From positions 1,488,001 through 1,552,000 of the forward strand of contig NZ_CP067101.1 in assembly GCF_016616425.1 (NCBI RefSeq): a DNA stretch of 64,000 nt, written 5' to 3'. This DNA is from Bradyrhizobium diazoefficiens (GTDB taxonomy: Bacteria > Pseudomonadota > Alphaproteobacteria > Rhizobiales > Xanthobacteraceae). The notes beneath the pieces were generated by a model. That model made no database searches. It was not told the DNA's origin and saw only the letters and a program-made list of their open reading frames with translations. Within the stretch, counting starts at the first letter, position 1, and each line of letters begins with the position of its first letter. The position numbers and the translations under genes are program-made. Shown here piece by piece: positions 35,071 through 44,760 of the stretch.

Positions 35071-36756
35071 TTAGCGGACTTCCGCCGATCGCCCGACGTT
35101 GCCTGGCGGACGCGGGATCGCGGGATTCTGATTTGGATTGCGTGGCCCGGGCGCCGGCGCCAGTTGACGTGGCGGCGGCTGCGGCGAACCGAAGCCGAAG
35201 AAATCACGCAATGATCGTGTGGCCTGGGCCGGCTGCTGCGGCGGGACCGGCGGCTTCTTCGGCGCGAGCTTCGGCGGCGCGACCGTGGCGGCCGCTGCCG
35301 GCGGCGCGGTGGGATTGGCGGCGTTGCCGTCAGGCGTCGTCGTCGCCATCGGCGTATCGCCCTTGGCCTGCTCGCGGCCGACTTCGCGGCGTGGCCAGGC
35401 ATAATCGTCGGCACGGCCGGCCGGGGCCGTCAGCGGCTCGCCTTTCACCATTGTCCTCGCGGCGAGCGCGTCGACGGCGGCGGGACGCGAGCCCGGTCCG
35501 CCCAGCAATTGATCGGTCGAGATCGAGGCTGCAACCAGCGGCACGATCGGGCCCGCCAGCGGCCGTGGCGCAGGCTTGCCGGGCTCGGCGCTGGTGTCGG
35601 GCGTCCCCGGCTCGCTCGGTAGCGCGATCGGGCCTGAGCGTCCCGCAAGCAGGCGCGTGATCTCGCGCTCGACGTAATGGGCGAGCTTGCGCGCGCCGGC
35701 TTTGGTGAAATAGACGCCGTCGGAACTGCGGAGCTGACGGATCTGGCCTTCGAAATCAGGGCCCTTGTGAAGGAAACGGCCGGCCTCGTCGACAAAGCCG
35801 TCCCAGACATCGACATAGGTAATGCCGGCCTTGGCTGCGCCTTCGCGATAGAGCGAATCCAGGAACAGCATGTCCGCCGTGCCCTTCTGCCCGCGGATGG
35901 CGGGCAGACCCACCCAGAGCACCGGCACGCCCTTGGCCTTGAGGACGTTGGCCAGCTCCTCGAACTTCTTGCCGTAGAGCTCGATCCAGCGCTCATCGCG
36001 GAATTCGTAGAGGCCGTTCGGATTGCGGGCCGTCTTTTCGTGCGCGGGCGTGTCGGCGTTGTCGGCGTCATCCTGCGGCAGGTCGGCATCCGCAGGTTTG
36101 TCGTCGGGCTTGGCGGCCGTCTCGTTGCCGGGCTTCGTCTCGCCCGGCTTGCCCGGCGGCTTGCTGCGCGCGCCCTTCTCGTTCTTCTTGTCCTTGTCCT
36201 TGTCCGCCTTGTCGGCGGGGGGCTCGCGGATCGCGATGCGGTCGTTGAGGCCGAGCATGACGACGATCACGTCGGGCTTTTCGGTCTCAAGGATGCCCCT
36301 TGCAGCGGCCGCCCAATCCGAGGGCTCGCCGCGCGGCTGGTACTTGATCAGGCCTGACGTGGTCCTGTGCTTGCGGATCACCCCCATATCGGGCTGCTCG
36401 TTGTAGGCGTCCTCCAGACCATAGGCGAGCCAGTCGGCCATGGCGTCGCCGATCACCAGCACGTTCTTGTCGGGAATGGTGTCGCGCTTGGCCGGCGCCG
36501 GTGCGCGCGAAAAATCCTGGCGCGGCGCCTGCGGCTGTTGCTGCTGGAACGGTGCGAAGAAATCGCCGCCGAACCAGCCGCCACCGCGGTGACGTGGCGG
36601 TGGCGCCGCGCGCTGCGGCGGGCCGCCGAAGCCCGGGAAGTTGAAGAACTGCGCCGAGGCGGGCCCCGCGATCGAAATCAGAATCGCAAGCGCCGTCCCC
36701 AGCGCGATCAACGGGCCGGTCGCGGTCAGCGCCTTGAACAGGGACTTCTTCGACAT
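35071..36756 (-). CDS. SGNH-fold (DUF459) periplasmic protein lacking canonical Ser and His
   Basis: A 561-residue secreted protein: signal peptide (~1-36, 'GPASA-QF'), a Pro/Gly/Gln-rich linker, and a DUF459 SGNH-like domain (~120-400), then a Pro/Ala-rich C-terminal tail. SGNH block I reads 'VLVIGDAMADWLAYG', with Ala at the nucleophile position of GDS; block III has 'VMLGLNDR' with Asn intact; block V reads 'DGVYFTKAG', with Tyr in place of the DxxH His. It may be non-catalytic or use other residues. Start ATG 36756. A Lys/Asp-rich insertion (~222-290) interrupts the domain. Confidence 0.8.
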   Translation of the reverse strand: MSKKSLFKALTATGPLIALGTALAILISIAGPASAQFFNFPGFGGPPQRAAPPPRHRGGGWFGGDFFAPFQQQQPQAPRQDFSRAPAPAKRDTIPDKNVLVIGDAMADWLAYGLEDAYNEQPDMGVIRKHRTTSGLIKYQPRGEPSDWAAAARGILETEKPDVIVVMLGLNDRIAIREPPADKADKDKDKKNEKGARSKPPGKPGETKPGNETAAKPDDKPADADLPQDDADNADTPAHEKTARNPNGLYEFRDERWIELYGKKFEELANVLKAKGVPVLWVGLPAIRGQKGTADMLFLDSLYREGAAKAGITYVDVWDGFVDEAGRFLHKGPDFEGQIRQLRSSDGVYFTKAGARKLAHYVEREITRLLAGRSGPIALPSEPGTPDTSAEPGKPAPRPLAGPIVPLVAASISTDQLLGGPGSRPAAVDALAARTMVKGEPLTAPAGRADDYAWPRREVGREQAKGDTPMATTTPDGNAANPTAPPAAAATVAPPKLAPKKPPVPPQQPAQATRSLRDFFGFGSPQPPPRQLAPAPGPRNPNQNPAIPRPPGNVGRSAEVR

Positions 36757-36926
36757 GCGATCTCTGGCACGCACAACGGGGATCGGAACGGGCTCAACAT
36801 AATAACGGAATCGGGCGCCAAGCGGGCAAATTCCATTGCAGATTGTTGTCCCATACACCGGGGAACAGCCGCCTCCGTCAAGATCGGCGGGCGAAATCCC
36901 TGTTCAGGGTTAGTTTCGGCGCGATT

Positions 36927-38324
36927 TTACCGCGCCCGCAGTCGATCCAGCACGTCGGCGGAGGCAAATCCGTCCGCGGGCATCCCGATTGAGGCCTGGA
37001 AATGACGCAGCGCCTCCCGGGTCTGGCCGCCGAACTGACCGTCCGGGGTGCCCTTGTAGAAACCGCGCTGGGCCAGCTGCTGCTGCAGTTCCAGCCGCTC
37101 GGTGCGCGAAAGCTCCCGCTCCTGCCGCGGCCAGGGCTGCACGAAGGGCGCCCCGCCGCGCAGGCGGTCGGCGAAATGGCCGATCGCGAGCGCATAGGCC
37201 TCGGCCGGGTTGTACTTCATGATGACGCGGAAGTTCTGGAGCATCAGGAAGCCCGGCCCCTGTGCGCCGGCGGGCGCCAGCAGGTAGGCTTTGGCGGCCG
37301 GATGCGGGAACGGCTGGCCCGTCGGTCGCTTGAGCCCGAGCTTGGACCATTGCGCGAGCGTCATCGCCTTGGCGCGATCGGCCAGCATGTAGTTGAATCC
37401 CTCCGGCACCACGACCTCGTAGCCCCAGGTCTGACCGGCCTGCCAGCCGTCCTTCTTCAGATTGTTGGCGGTCGAGGCGATCAGGTCGCTCGGATTGTCG
37501 ACGACGTCGCGCCTGCCGTCACCGTCGCCGTCGACGGCAAAGCGCTTGAATGCAGTCGGCATGAACTGGGTCGGGCCGAAGGCGCCGGCCCAGGAGCCGC
37601 GCATCTGCTCCGGTCTGAGATCGCCGCGGTTGACGATCTCCAGCGCGGAGAGGAATTCGTCCTTGAAATAGGTCTGGCGGCGGCCGATGCAGGCGAGCGT
37701 CGCGGTCGATTGCAGCACGCTGCGGTCGCCCATCTGGGTCGAGTAATTGGATTCGATACCCCAGATCGAGGCGATGATGTAGCGGTCGACGCCGGTGGCT
37801 TTTTCAGTGGCGTCGAATTGCGCCTTGTACCTGGCGAGGACCTCGCGGCCCTTGGCCAGGCGGTCGTCATTCACGAGGATGTCGAGATAGTCCCAGATCG
37901 ACTTGGTGAACTCCGGCTGCGAGTCCATCAGGTCCATGATGCGCAGGTCAGGTGAGAGCCCGGCCGTGAAGCGCTGAAAATTCTCCTGCGTGATGCCGCG
38001 TCGTGCGGCATCCGGCCACATCCCGGCAACGCAATTGCCGAAATTGCCGGCGGCTTCGCGGATCGCCGCGGCCGTCATCAGCGGATGGCCGGAAGCGCCG
38101 TCCTCGCCGCTCCAAGGTAGCGCTCCCGTTTGCGCGCCACCCGGGCTGAGCGCCGCTTGCGACGGCGCCGGGTTTGCACCCGAGAAGATGCCCCCGAACA
38201 GGTTGGATAGGCCATTCTGCGCCTGGGCGTGCGCGCCGGCAGGCAGCAGCAAAGCGGCCGCAATCATCATTGCGCCGGTTACTGATACTGCCCGTCTTGC
38301 CTGTGCTGCCACCGATTGCATCAT
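36927..38324 (-). CDS. Lytic murein transglycosylase (MltB-like) with peptidoglycan-binding domain
   Basis: A 465-residue exported enzyme. Signal peptide ends near 'GAHAQA' (~34). The SLT_2/MltB-type domain (~85-380) includes the catalytic Glu region 'IIASIWGIESNYSTQMGDRS' and 'GSWAGAFGPTQFMPTAFKRF'. A C-terminal PG_binding_1 domain (~405-465, 'AQRGFYKGTPDGQFGGQTRE') anchors it. It cleaves peptidoglycan to 1,6-anhydro muropeptides. Confidence 0.93.
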   Translation of the reverse strand: MMQSVAAQARRAVSVTGAMMIAAALLLPAGAHAQAQNGLSNLFGGIFSGANPAPSQAALSPGGAQTGALPWSGEDGASGHPLMTAAAIREAAGNFGNCVAGMWPDAARRGITQENFQRFTAGLSPDLRIMDLMDSQPEFTKSIWDYLDILVNDDRLAKGREVLARYKAQFDATEKATGVDRYIIASIWGIESNYSTQMGDRSVLQSTATLACIGRRQTYFKDEFLSALEIVNRGDLRPEQMRGSWAGAFGPTQFMPTAFKRFAVDGDGDGRRDVVDNPSDLIASTANNLKKDGWQAGQTWGYEVVVPEGFNYMLADRAKAMTLAQWSKLGLKRPTGQPFPHPAAKAYLLAPAGAQGPGFLMLQNFRVIMKYNPAEAYALAIGHFADRLRGGAPFVQPWPRQERELSRTERLELQQQLAQRGFYKGTPDGQFGGQTREALRHFQASIGMPADGFASADVLDRLRAR

Positions 38325-38529
38325 GTCCCACCCGTCGGCCTTGAAAGTCCGCCATCAGGAGGCCTGGTTACGGTTGCCAATAGCTTAACAAAGGTGAAAT
38401 TTTGGTGGCGGCCTTTTTCTTATCTCTGCGCGGATGAGGCCCCACATCCGCCTTTGTTGGCGGCTGCAAACAGGCTAGCAAGATGCCATTGCTCCGTTCC
38501 CATGTGCCCCCAGGTATTCGAACAATCAC

Positions 38530-39405
38530 ATGAAGATTCGCAAAGCCGTGTTCCCCGTCGCCGGCCTCGGCACCCGCGTCCTGCCCGCCACCAAGGCAAT
38601 GCCGAAGGAAATGCTGACCATCGTCGACAAGCCGCTGATCCAGTACGTCTATGACGAGGCCAAGGAGGCCGGGATCGAGCACTTCATCTTCGTCACGGGC
38701 CGCAACAAGAACGTCATCGAAGATCATTTCGACCGGATGTTCGAGCTCGACGCGACGCTGAGCCAGCGCGGCAAGAAGGCCGAGCAGGACATCCTGGCGC
38801 AGAACCAGCCCGAAGCGGGAGCGGTCAGCTTCACGCGCCAGCAGGCACCGCTCGGCCTCGGTCACGCGGTGTGGTGCGCGCGCGACATCGTCGGCAACGA
38901 GCCGTTCGCCGTCGTGCTGCCAGACGAGCTCGTGCTCAACACGCCCGGCTGCCTGAAGCAGATGATCGAGACGGCGTCGACGCTCGGCGAGAAATCCAAC
39001 CTGATCGCAGTCGAGGCGGTGCCCGACCATCTTACCCATCAATACGGCATCTGCGGCGTCGGCAAGCGCAGCGGCAAGATGTTCGAGGTCGACGGCATGG
39101 TCGAGAAGCCGGCCAGGGGCACGGCGCCATCCAACCTCTCGATCACCGGGCGCTACATCCTCCAGCCGGAGATCTTCAAGATCCTGGAGACCCAGGAGCG
39201 CGGCGCCGGCGGCGAGATCCAGCTTACCGATGCCATGATCGGTCTCGCCAAGTCGCAGAAATTCTACGGCGTCGAGTTCGAGGGCGAGCGCCACGATTGC
39301 GGCTCCAAGCCCGGCTTCCTGCGCGCCAACATCGCCTACGGCCTGAAGCGCCCGGAGCTGCGTGACGGCTTGATCGCGGAGATGAAGAAGTATCTGGGGC
39401 AGTGA
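38530..39405 (+). CDS. galU: UTP--glucose-1-phosphate uridylyltransferase
   Basis: A 291-residue nucleotidyltransferase. 'KAVFPVAGLGTRVLPATKAM' is the canonical nucleotide-binding start, with 'MLTIVDKPLIQYVYDEA', 'LGLGHAVWCARDIVGNEPFA' and 'MVEKPARGTAPSNLSITGRY' following. It makes UDP-glucose for polysaccharides and glycolipids. Start ATG 38530. The upstream 205 bp are AT-rich and probably contain the promoter. Confidence 0.97.
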   Translation: MKIRKAVFPVAGLGTRVLPATKAMPKEMLTIVDKPLIQYVYDEAKEAGIEHFIFVTGRNKNVIEDHFDRMFELDATLSQRGKKAEQDILAQNQPEAGAVSFTRQQAPLGLGHAVWCARDIVGNEPFAVVLPDELVLNTPGCLKQMIETASTLGEKSNLIAVEAVPDHLTHQYGICGVGKRSGKMFEVDGMVEKPARGTAPSNLSITGRYILQPEIFKILETQERGAGGEIQLTDAMIGLAKSQKFYGVEFEGERHDCGSKPGFLRANIAYGLKRPELRDGLIAEMKKYLGQ

Positions 39406-39428
39406 CGTCGAAGGCGGATGTCTTCGAT

Positions 39429-39528
39429 GTCATCCCGGGATGGTCCGAAGGACCAGACCTCAGATGCGCAATAGCGCGTCGGGGGATATCGAGATCCCGG
39501 GTTCGGCTCTCCGAGCCGCCCCGGATGA
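39429..39528. repeat. Palindromic intergenic repeat (GTCATCCCGGG / CCCCGGATGAC family)
   Basis: Outer arms GTCATCCCGGG and CCCCGGATGAC, with several nested short inverted repeats such as ATGGTCCGAAGGACCA and GGCTCTCCGAGCC. Same style as elements at 50356, 57679 and 61508. It fills the convergent galU/cyclase gap and may act as a terminator. Confidence 0.75.
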
Positions 39529-39537
39529 CAGTCCAGC

Positions 39538-41034
39538 TCACGCCGCCAGCGACAGCTTCGGCAAGCTCGCAATCACCGACTGGTTACGCCCGCCGGCTTT
39601 GGCGGCATAGAGCGCCTTGTCGGCGGCGGCGACCAGGACCGACCAGTCCATGCCGGCGGTGGGAACGAGGCTGGCGACGCCGCAGGACACCGTCGACATC
39701 GTCTGATCGTCGGACCAGCCCTGCACCTTGAGGCGGATCGTCTCGGCGACCGTGAACGCATCTAGAGCCGAAACGTTCGGCAGCAGCACGGCGAATTCCT
39801 CGCCGCCATAACGTGCGGCGCAGTCGCCGGCCCGGCTCACCGAATCGGAAATGCAGATGGCGATGCCGACAAGCACCTGATCGCCCGCCTGATGGCCGAA
39901 CGTGTCGTTGTAGGCCTTGAAGTGATCGGCATCGATCATCAACAATGCGAGCGGCGCCTTCTGGCGCACGGCGCGGCGCCATTCGACGTCGATGACGGAA
40001 TCGAACTTACGGCGGTTCCTCAGGCCGGTGAGCGCGTCCGTCGTCGCCATCTCCTCGAGCTTGCGCTCGGCCTCGGCGCGCCGGCCGATCTCGCGCGCCA
40101 GCACGAGCGTCGATCCCAGCACGAACAGGGCGAGCGCAAGCACCACGGCGCCGATGCGGACCGCCTCCTTCCGCCACAGCGCGAACACCAGGGCCAGAGG
40201 TTTGCCCGCCACCACGAACAGCGGTCCGCTGTCGCCGCTTCGGACGTAGAGCCGCGGCGTCGGATCGACCGGGCCTTGTCCCGAATAGGAGGCGCCGACC
40301 GGGAGGTTGCTGGCCTTCCAGGCGGGGCGGTCGTTCAGGTTCGTGCCGATGATGTCGAGATCGAACGGCCGCCGCATCATGATGGTGCGGTCGCGCTTGA
40401 GCACGGTGATGGTGTCTTCAGGATCGAGGTTCAGCCGCTCGAACAATTCATGGAAATAGCTGAAGCGGATCGAGCCGGCGACGACGCCGAGGAAGCCGCC
40501 ATCGGTATCGCTGATGCGCCGGCTCAGCACGATCGCGTAGGCGCCGCGGAACAGCATCGGGCGGCTGATGAAGAGCCCGGCGTCGGGATTGTCGCGGTGA
40601 ATCCTGAAATAGTCCTCCTCGCTCCGGTTCTCCGGCAGCGGATCGAGCGTGGAGGCGTCGATGGTCAGCCTGCCCTCGGCGTCGAACACCTGGATGGCGC
40701 CGAAATGCCTGGCCGTCGTCGCATGGTCGAACAGGATCAACTGACGGACCGGCTTCGAGACCGTTGCAAGCTCGGGCTGCAGCATGTTGCTGGCGACCGC
40801 CTTCAGCGACAGATCGTAGACCTCGACGTTGCGGCCGATGTCGGACTGGATGGTCGTCGCGAGGTTCTCCAGCGTCTGGCGGGCGAGCGCTTGCTCGCCC
40901 CGGCGCATGTCGAGCATGACGTTGACGCAAATGGCGGAAAACCCGATCACCGTCACCACGGACGAGATGATCAGCAGCTTCGCCGAAATCCGCCAGTGCC
41001 GGCGGGCCGTGACGTCGCGCCATCCAGACAGCAT
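39538..41034 (-). CDS. Membrane diguanylate cyclase with periplasmic sensor
   Basis: A 498-residue protein: transmembrane helix ~17-39, a ~240-residue dCACHE-like periplasmic domain, a second helix ~285-308, then a GGDEF domain. The active site is G410-G-E-E-F414 and the product-inhibition I-site is R401-x-x-D404 ('RAGDCAARYGGEEF'), so it should make c-di-GMP and be feedback-regulated. 'IDADHFKAYNDTFGHQAGDQ' is the substrate region. No EAL domain. Confidence 0.94.
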   Translation of the reverse strand: MLSGWRDVTARRHWRISAKLLIISSVVTVIGFSAICVNVMLDMRRGEQALARQTLENLATTIQSDIGRNVEVYDLSLKAVASNMLQPELATVSKPVRQLILFDHATTARHFGAIQVFDAEGRLTIDASTLDPLPENRSEEDYFRIHRDNPDAGLFISRPMLFRGAYAIVLSRRISDTDGGFLGVVAGSIRFSYFHELFERLNLDPEDTITVLKRDRTIMMRRPFDLDIIGTNLNDRPAWKASNLPVGASYSGQGPVDPTPRLYVRSGDSGPLFVVAGKPLALVFALWRKEAVRIGAVVLALALFVLGSTLVLAREIGRRAEAERKLEEMATTDALTGLRNRRKFDSVIDVEWRRAVRQKAPLALLMIDADHFKAYNDTFGHQAGDQVLVGIAICISDSVSRAGDCAARYGGEEFAVLLPNVSALDAFTVAETIRLKVQGWSDDQTMSTVSCGVASLVPTAGMDWSVLVAAADKALYAAKAGGRNQSVIASLPKLSLAA

Positions 41035-41188
41035 CGTTTGCTCCGATCGCTAGTGGATGCGCCCGAAATCTTGAGTAGTGTTTAAGGTAGGACGGCGTTG
41101 CCGCAATGAGTTAAGGATCGGTTTACGGGGCCCACGGTTTTCGGCAGACCGCGAGTGGGCAGCGCGGGCTTCGGGCGAGAGGACGATT

Positions 41189-41452
41189 GTGAACGACTAC
41201 GACGCGTTGCGCGACTATCTGATGCGGCAGAAGCAGGCCGAATTCGTCCTGAGCTTCGAACAGATCGAGGAGATCATCGGCGCGGCCCTGCCGCGCGCGG
41301 CCAATCGTGCCTCGTGGTGGGACAGCCTGCGCAGCCCTGACATCCACATGCCGCAACGCGAAGCCTGCCTCGCTGCGGGCTTCGTGGCGACGCGGATGCC
41401 GGACGGCCAGAGCGTGCGGTTCACGAAGCGCAAGAGCGACCGGCGGCGTTAG
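41189..41452 (+). CDS. Small DUF7662-like protein
   Basis: An 87-residue protein starting at GTG 41189 behind GAGAGGA. 'YDALRDYLMRQKQAEFVLSF' then 'IEEIIGAALPRAANRASWWD' matches the DUF7662-type pattern, a short helical family of unknown function. No membrane or signal segment. It is flanked by GGDEF and EAL genes. Family assignment is moderate. Confidence 0.65.
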   Translation: MNDYDALRDYLMRQKQAEFVLSFEQIEEIIGAALPRAANRASWWDSLRSPDIHMPQREACLAAGFVATRMPDGQSVRFTKRKSDRRR

Positions 41453-41473
41453 TACAGCGGCGCGCTCCCACCC

Positions 41474-41711
41474 TCCAACCCTCCAGGGGAGGGCAATCGC
41501 ATTTGGCAATTTGCGCGACCTGAGCGCACGCCCCGTCCTTCGAGACGACCGCTTCGCGGTCTCCTCAGGATGAGGCTGAACTTGCATCGGTGTGCTTGGA
41601 AATTGCAGCCGCGCACTCCGCCCTCATCCTGAGGGCCCGCCAACGGCGGGCGTCTCGAAGGATGTGCCGCGGGGAGGCCGCCTCAAATGCGATTGCCCTG
41701 CCCCTCCAGGG
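41474..41711. repeat. Nested inverted-repeat block
   Basis: Outer arms GGGCAATCGCATTTG (41491-41505) and CAAATGCGATTGCCC (41684-41698) are perfect inverted repeats. Within them, GTCCTTCGAGACG...CCTCAGGATGAGG and CCTCATCCTGAGG...CGTCTCGAAGGATG are a further pair facing each other. CTCCAGGGGAGGGCAA appears at both outer edges. No gene is supportable. Confidence 0.8.
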
Positions 41712-41731
41712 GAGGGCAAGACCAAGAGTGC

Positions 41732-44608
41732 CTAGCTCGCCGCTTCCAGCCGCACTTCCGTCAGCAGCCGCATCGCGGCATCGGCGTCCATCGGCTCGCC
41801 GAAAGCGAAGCCCTGCGCGTATTCGCAGCCCATCTGGTAGAGCTCGACCGCATCCGAATCGGTCTCGGCGCCTTCGGCGACCACGTCCATGCCGAGGTCA
41901 TGCGCCAGCGCGATGATCGACTTCAGGATCACCGGGCGGGTGCCGCGGTTGGTGGTGCGCACGAAAGACTGGTCGATCTTGATGGTGTCGAACGGGAAGC
42001 GCTGGAGATAGGCGAGCGACGAATGGCCGGTGCCGAAATCGTCGAGCGAGAGCCCGGTGCCGAGCTCGCGGATCCGCGTCAGCATCTGCGCCGCGTGCTC
42101 CGGATTCTCCATCACCAGCGATTCCGTCAATTCGAGCTTCAGCGTGCCGCGCGCCACCGAGGAGCGCGACAGCACGGTGCGGATGTCGTGGATCAAATCG
42201 TGGCGCAGCAATTGCCGTGACGACACGTTGACGGAGGCGAAGATCGGCTCGCGCGAGCGCATCGCGCGCTGCCACACCGAAAGCTGTTTGGCGGTCTGGT
42301 CGAGCACGAACATGCCGAGGTCGACGATCAGGCCGGTCTCTTCGGCGATGGTGATGAACTCCGACGGCGCCATGCGCCCGAGCTTCGGGTGATCCCAGCG
42401 CACCAGCGCTTCGAAGCCGGCGACCGAACGATCCTCCAGCCGCACGATCGGTTGATACAGGATCGTGAGCTCCTGCCGCTCGATGGCGCGGCGCAACTCG
42501 CTCTCCAGCGTCAGGCGGTCGGTCTTTCGCGCGCGCATCGCGGGCTTGTAGACGTCGATGCGGTCGCCGCCGATGCGTTTGGAGTGATACATCGCAAGCT
42601 CGGCGTCCTTGATGATCTCGTCCGTCAATTGGGTCTGCGGATCGGAGAGCGCGAGACCGATCGAGGCGGTCAGAAAGATTTCGCGGTCGTTGAACGCGAT
42701 CGGCGCGCGGATGGTCTTGCGGATGGTCTCGGCGAAGGCGGTGATGCGCGCCGGGTCCTGCTCCGACAGCAGGATCAGGCCGAACTGGTCGCCGGCGAGC
42801 CGCGCCAGCGTGTCCTGCGGCTTCAGGATGCGGGTGAGGCGCCGGGCGAGCGTGAGCAGGATGGAATCGCCGACCGCGATGCCCACGGAATCGTTGACCT
42901 GCTTGAAGCGGTCGAGATCGATCACCATCAGCGTCGGCCGCAGTGTCGGCATGGTCTTGGCGAAGTGCGCAACCGCGCCCAGCCGGTCCATGAACAGCTT
43001 GCGGTTGGGCAGACCGGTGAGATTGTCATGCACGGAATCGTGCAGCAGGCGCTCTTCGGCGTTGCGCAGCTCGGTGACGTCGGTGAGCGTGCCGACGACG
43101 CGCGAGACCTCGCCGTCCGAGCCGACCACCGGGCGCGCCTTCAGTGCGAACCACATGAAATGGCCGTCCGGGGTGCGCAGGCGGAAATCCTGCACGAGGC
43201 GGCCGCGGCGCTGGTCGAGCACGCTGTCGAGCGCGGCGCGGAAACGGTCCTGGTCGAGCGGGTGCAGCACCTCGAGCCACGAGGCGGCCGGGCCTTCCAG
43301 CGTGCCGCGCTTGAGGCCGAGCAGGGCTTCGGTTTCGGGGCTGGTGAAGACCTTGTCGGCGGAGACGTCCCAGTCCCAGATCAGGTCGCCCGAGCCGGCC
43401 AACGCCAGTGCACGCCGCTCGATGTCCGAGACGACGCCGGTGCTGGCGCTGCCGCCGGCAAAGGCGTGCTGCATCACCGTGAATCCGATCAGCATCACGA
43501 TCAGCACGAGGCCGCCGAGCAGCGCCGGGCCGACGATGTCGTTGGTCACGGAACCCGCCACCGCCATGCCGGCCGCGACCACCCAGACCACCAGCAGAAA
43601 CCAGGTCGGGATCAGCAGCACGGCGCGGTCGAAGCCGTGGGTGGAGAGATAGACGATCAGCGCGAAGCCGGCGAAGGCGATCAGCACCAGCGAGATGCGC
43701 GCGATGCCGGAGGCCACCGCCGGATCGAACAGGGCGAGCGCCACCAAGGACCCCAAGAAGGCCAGCCAGCCCACCGTGATGTGCGAATAGCGCACATGCC
43801 AGCGGCTGAGATTGAGGTACGCGAACAGGAACACCAGCAGCGTGGCCGCCAGGATCGCCTCGCCCGCCGCGCGCCAGATGCGCTCGGCGTTGTTCGACAT
43901 GTCGAGCACCTTGCCCCAGAAGCCGAAATCGACGCCGATATAGACCAGCACCGCCCAGGCCAGCGCCGCGGCGGCCGGGAACATGATGCTGCCCTTGACC
44001 ACGAACAGAATGGTGAGAACGAGAGCCAGGAGCCCGGAGATGCCGATCACGATGCCCTGGTACAGCGTGAACGAGTTGACCTTGTCCTTGTAGGCTTCCG
44101 GCTCCCACAGATAAAGCTGCGGCAGCTTGTCGGTGCGCAGCTCCGCGACGAAAGTGATGACGGAGCCAGGGTCGAGCGTGACGCGGAAGACGTCGGCGGT
44201 CGGGCTTTCCTGCCGCTCCGGCCGGTCGCCGGTCGAGGGCGTGATGGTCGCGATGCGCGACAGGCCAAGGTCCGGCCACAGCAGCCCCGAGGAGACGATG
44301 CGGTAATGCGGGGCGACGATCAGGCGGTCGAGCTGGTCGTCGGTGTTGTTGGCGAGCGCAAACACCACCCAGTTCTGGCCGCCTTCGCGGGCGCGCACCT
44401 CGATGCGGCGGACGATGCCGTCGGTGCCGGGCGCGGTGGAGACCTGGATGCGGTCGGCATCGCTGCGCTGATGCTCGAGCACGCCGGTGAGGTCGATCGC
44501 GGGCGCGTCGCTGCGGACGCTGACGGCATCGAGCGCGCGCGCCGGGCACGCGGCGACGAGAATCATGAGGCCCAGCGCGATGGGCGCGAGGCACCTGATC
44601 AGACCCAA
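41732..44608 (-). CDS. 7TM-sensor PAS-GGDEF-EAL c-di-GMP phosphodiesterase
   Basis: A 958-residue membrane signalling protein. Signal peptide, periplasmic 7TMR-DISM-like beta domain (~30-165), seven transmembrane helices (~180-390), PAS (~400-515), GGDEF (~525-680) and EAL (~690-945). The GGDEF site is degraded to A-G-D-Q-F ('RLAGDQFGLIL'), so cyclase activity is unlikely. The EAL domain keeps 'EALVRW', 'LELTESLVMEN', 'DDFGTGHSSLAYL' and 'EGAE', so it probably degrades c-di-GMP. Opposing activity to the cyclase at 39.5 kb. Confidence 0.93.
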   Translation of the reverse strand: MGLIRCLAPIALGLMILVAACPARALDAVSVRSDAPAIDLTGVLEHQRSDADRIQVSTAPGTDGIVRRIEVRAREGGQNWVVFALANNTDDQLDRLIVAPHYRIVSSGLLWPDLGLSRIATITPSTGDRPERQESPTADVFRVTLDPGSVITFVAELRTDKLPQLYLWEPEAYKDKVNSFTLYQGIVIGISGLLALVLTILFVVKGSIMFPAAAALAWAVLVYIGVDFGFWGKVLDMSNNAERIWRAAGEAILAATLLVFLFAYLNLSRWHVRYSHITVGWLAFLGSLVALALFDPAVASGIARISLVLIAFAGFALIVYLSTHGFDRAVLLIPTWFLLVVWVVAAGMAVAGSVTNDIVGPALLGGLVLIVMLIGFTVMQHAFAGGSASTGVVSDIERRALALAGSGDLIWDWDVSADKVFTSPETEALLGLKRGTLEGPAASWLEVLHPLDQDRFRAALDSVLDQRRGRLVQDFRLRTPDGHFMWFALKARPVVGSDGEVSRVVGTLTDVTELRNAEERLLHDSVHDNLTGLPNRKLFMDRLGAVAHFAKTMPTLRPTLMVIDLDRFKQVNDSVGIAVGDSILLTLARRLTRILKPQDTLARLAGDQFGLILLSEQDPARITAFAETIRKTIRAPIAFNDREIFLTASIGLALSDPQTQLTDEIIKDAELAMYHSKRIGGDRIDVYKPAMRARKTDRLTLESELRRAIERQELTILYQPIVRLEDRSVAGFEALVRWDHPKLGRMAPSEFITIAEETGLIVDLGMFVLDQTAKQLSVWQRAMRSREPIFASVNVSSRQLLRHDLIHDIRTVLSRSSVARGTLKLELTESLVMENPEHAAQMLTRIRELGTGLSLDDFGTGHSSLAYLQRFPFDTIKIDQSFVRTTNRGTRPVILKSIIALAHDLGMDVVAEGAETDSDAVELYQMGCEYAQGFAFGEPMDADAAMRLLTEVRLEAAS

Positions 44609-44760
44609 GGTCAGTTCTCCGCGTTCGACGCAAACTTCGAGTGCAAGGCGATTCTAAAAGGCGATTTCAGACCGGACGGAAACGGTTCGGTGCGTCGCGA
44701 TAGATGCCACGAAAGCAAGGAAAATCAAAGGGTTTCCGCCACCGCCTGTCGGCCGGTGGC

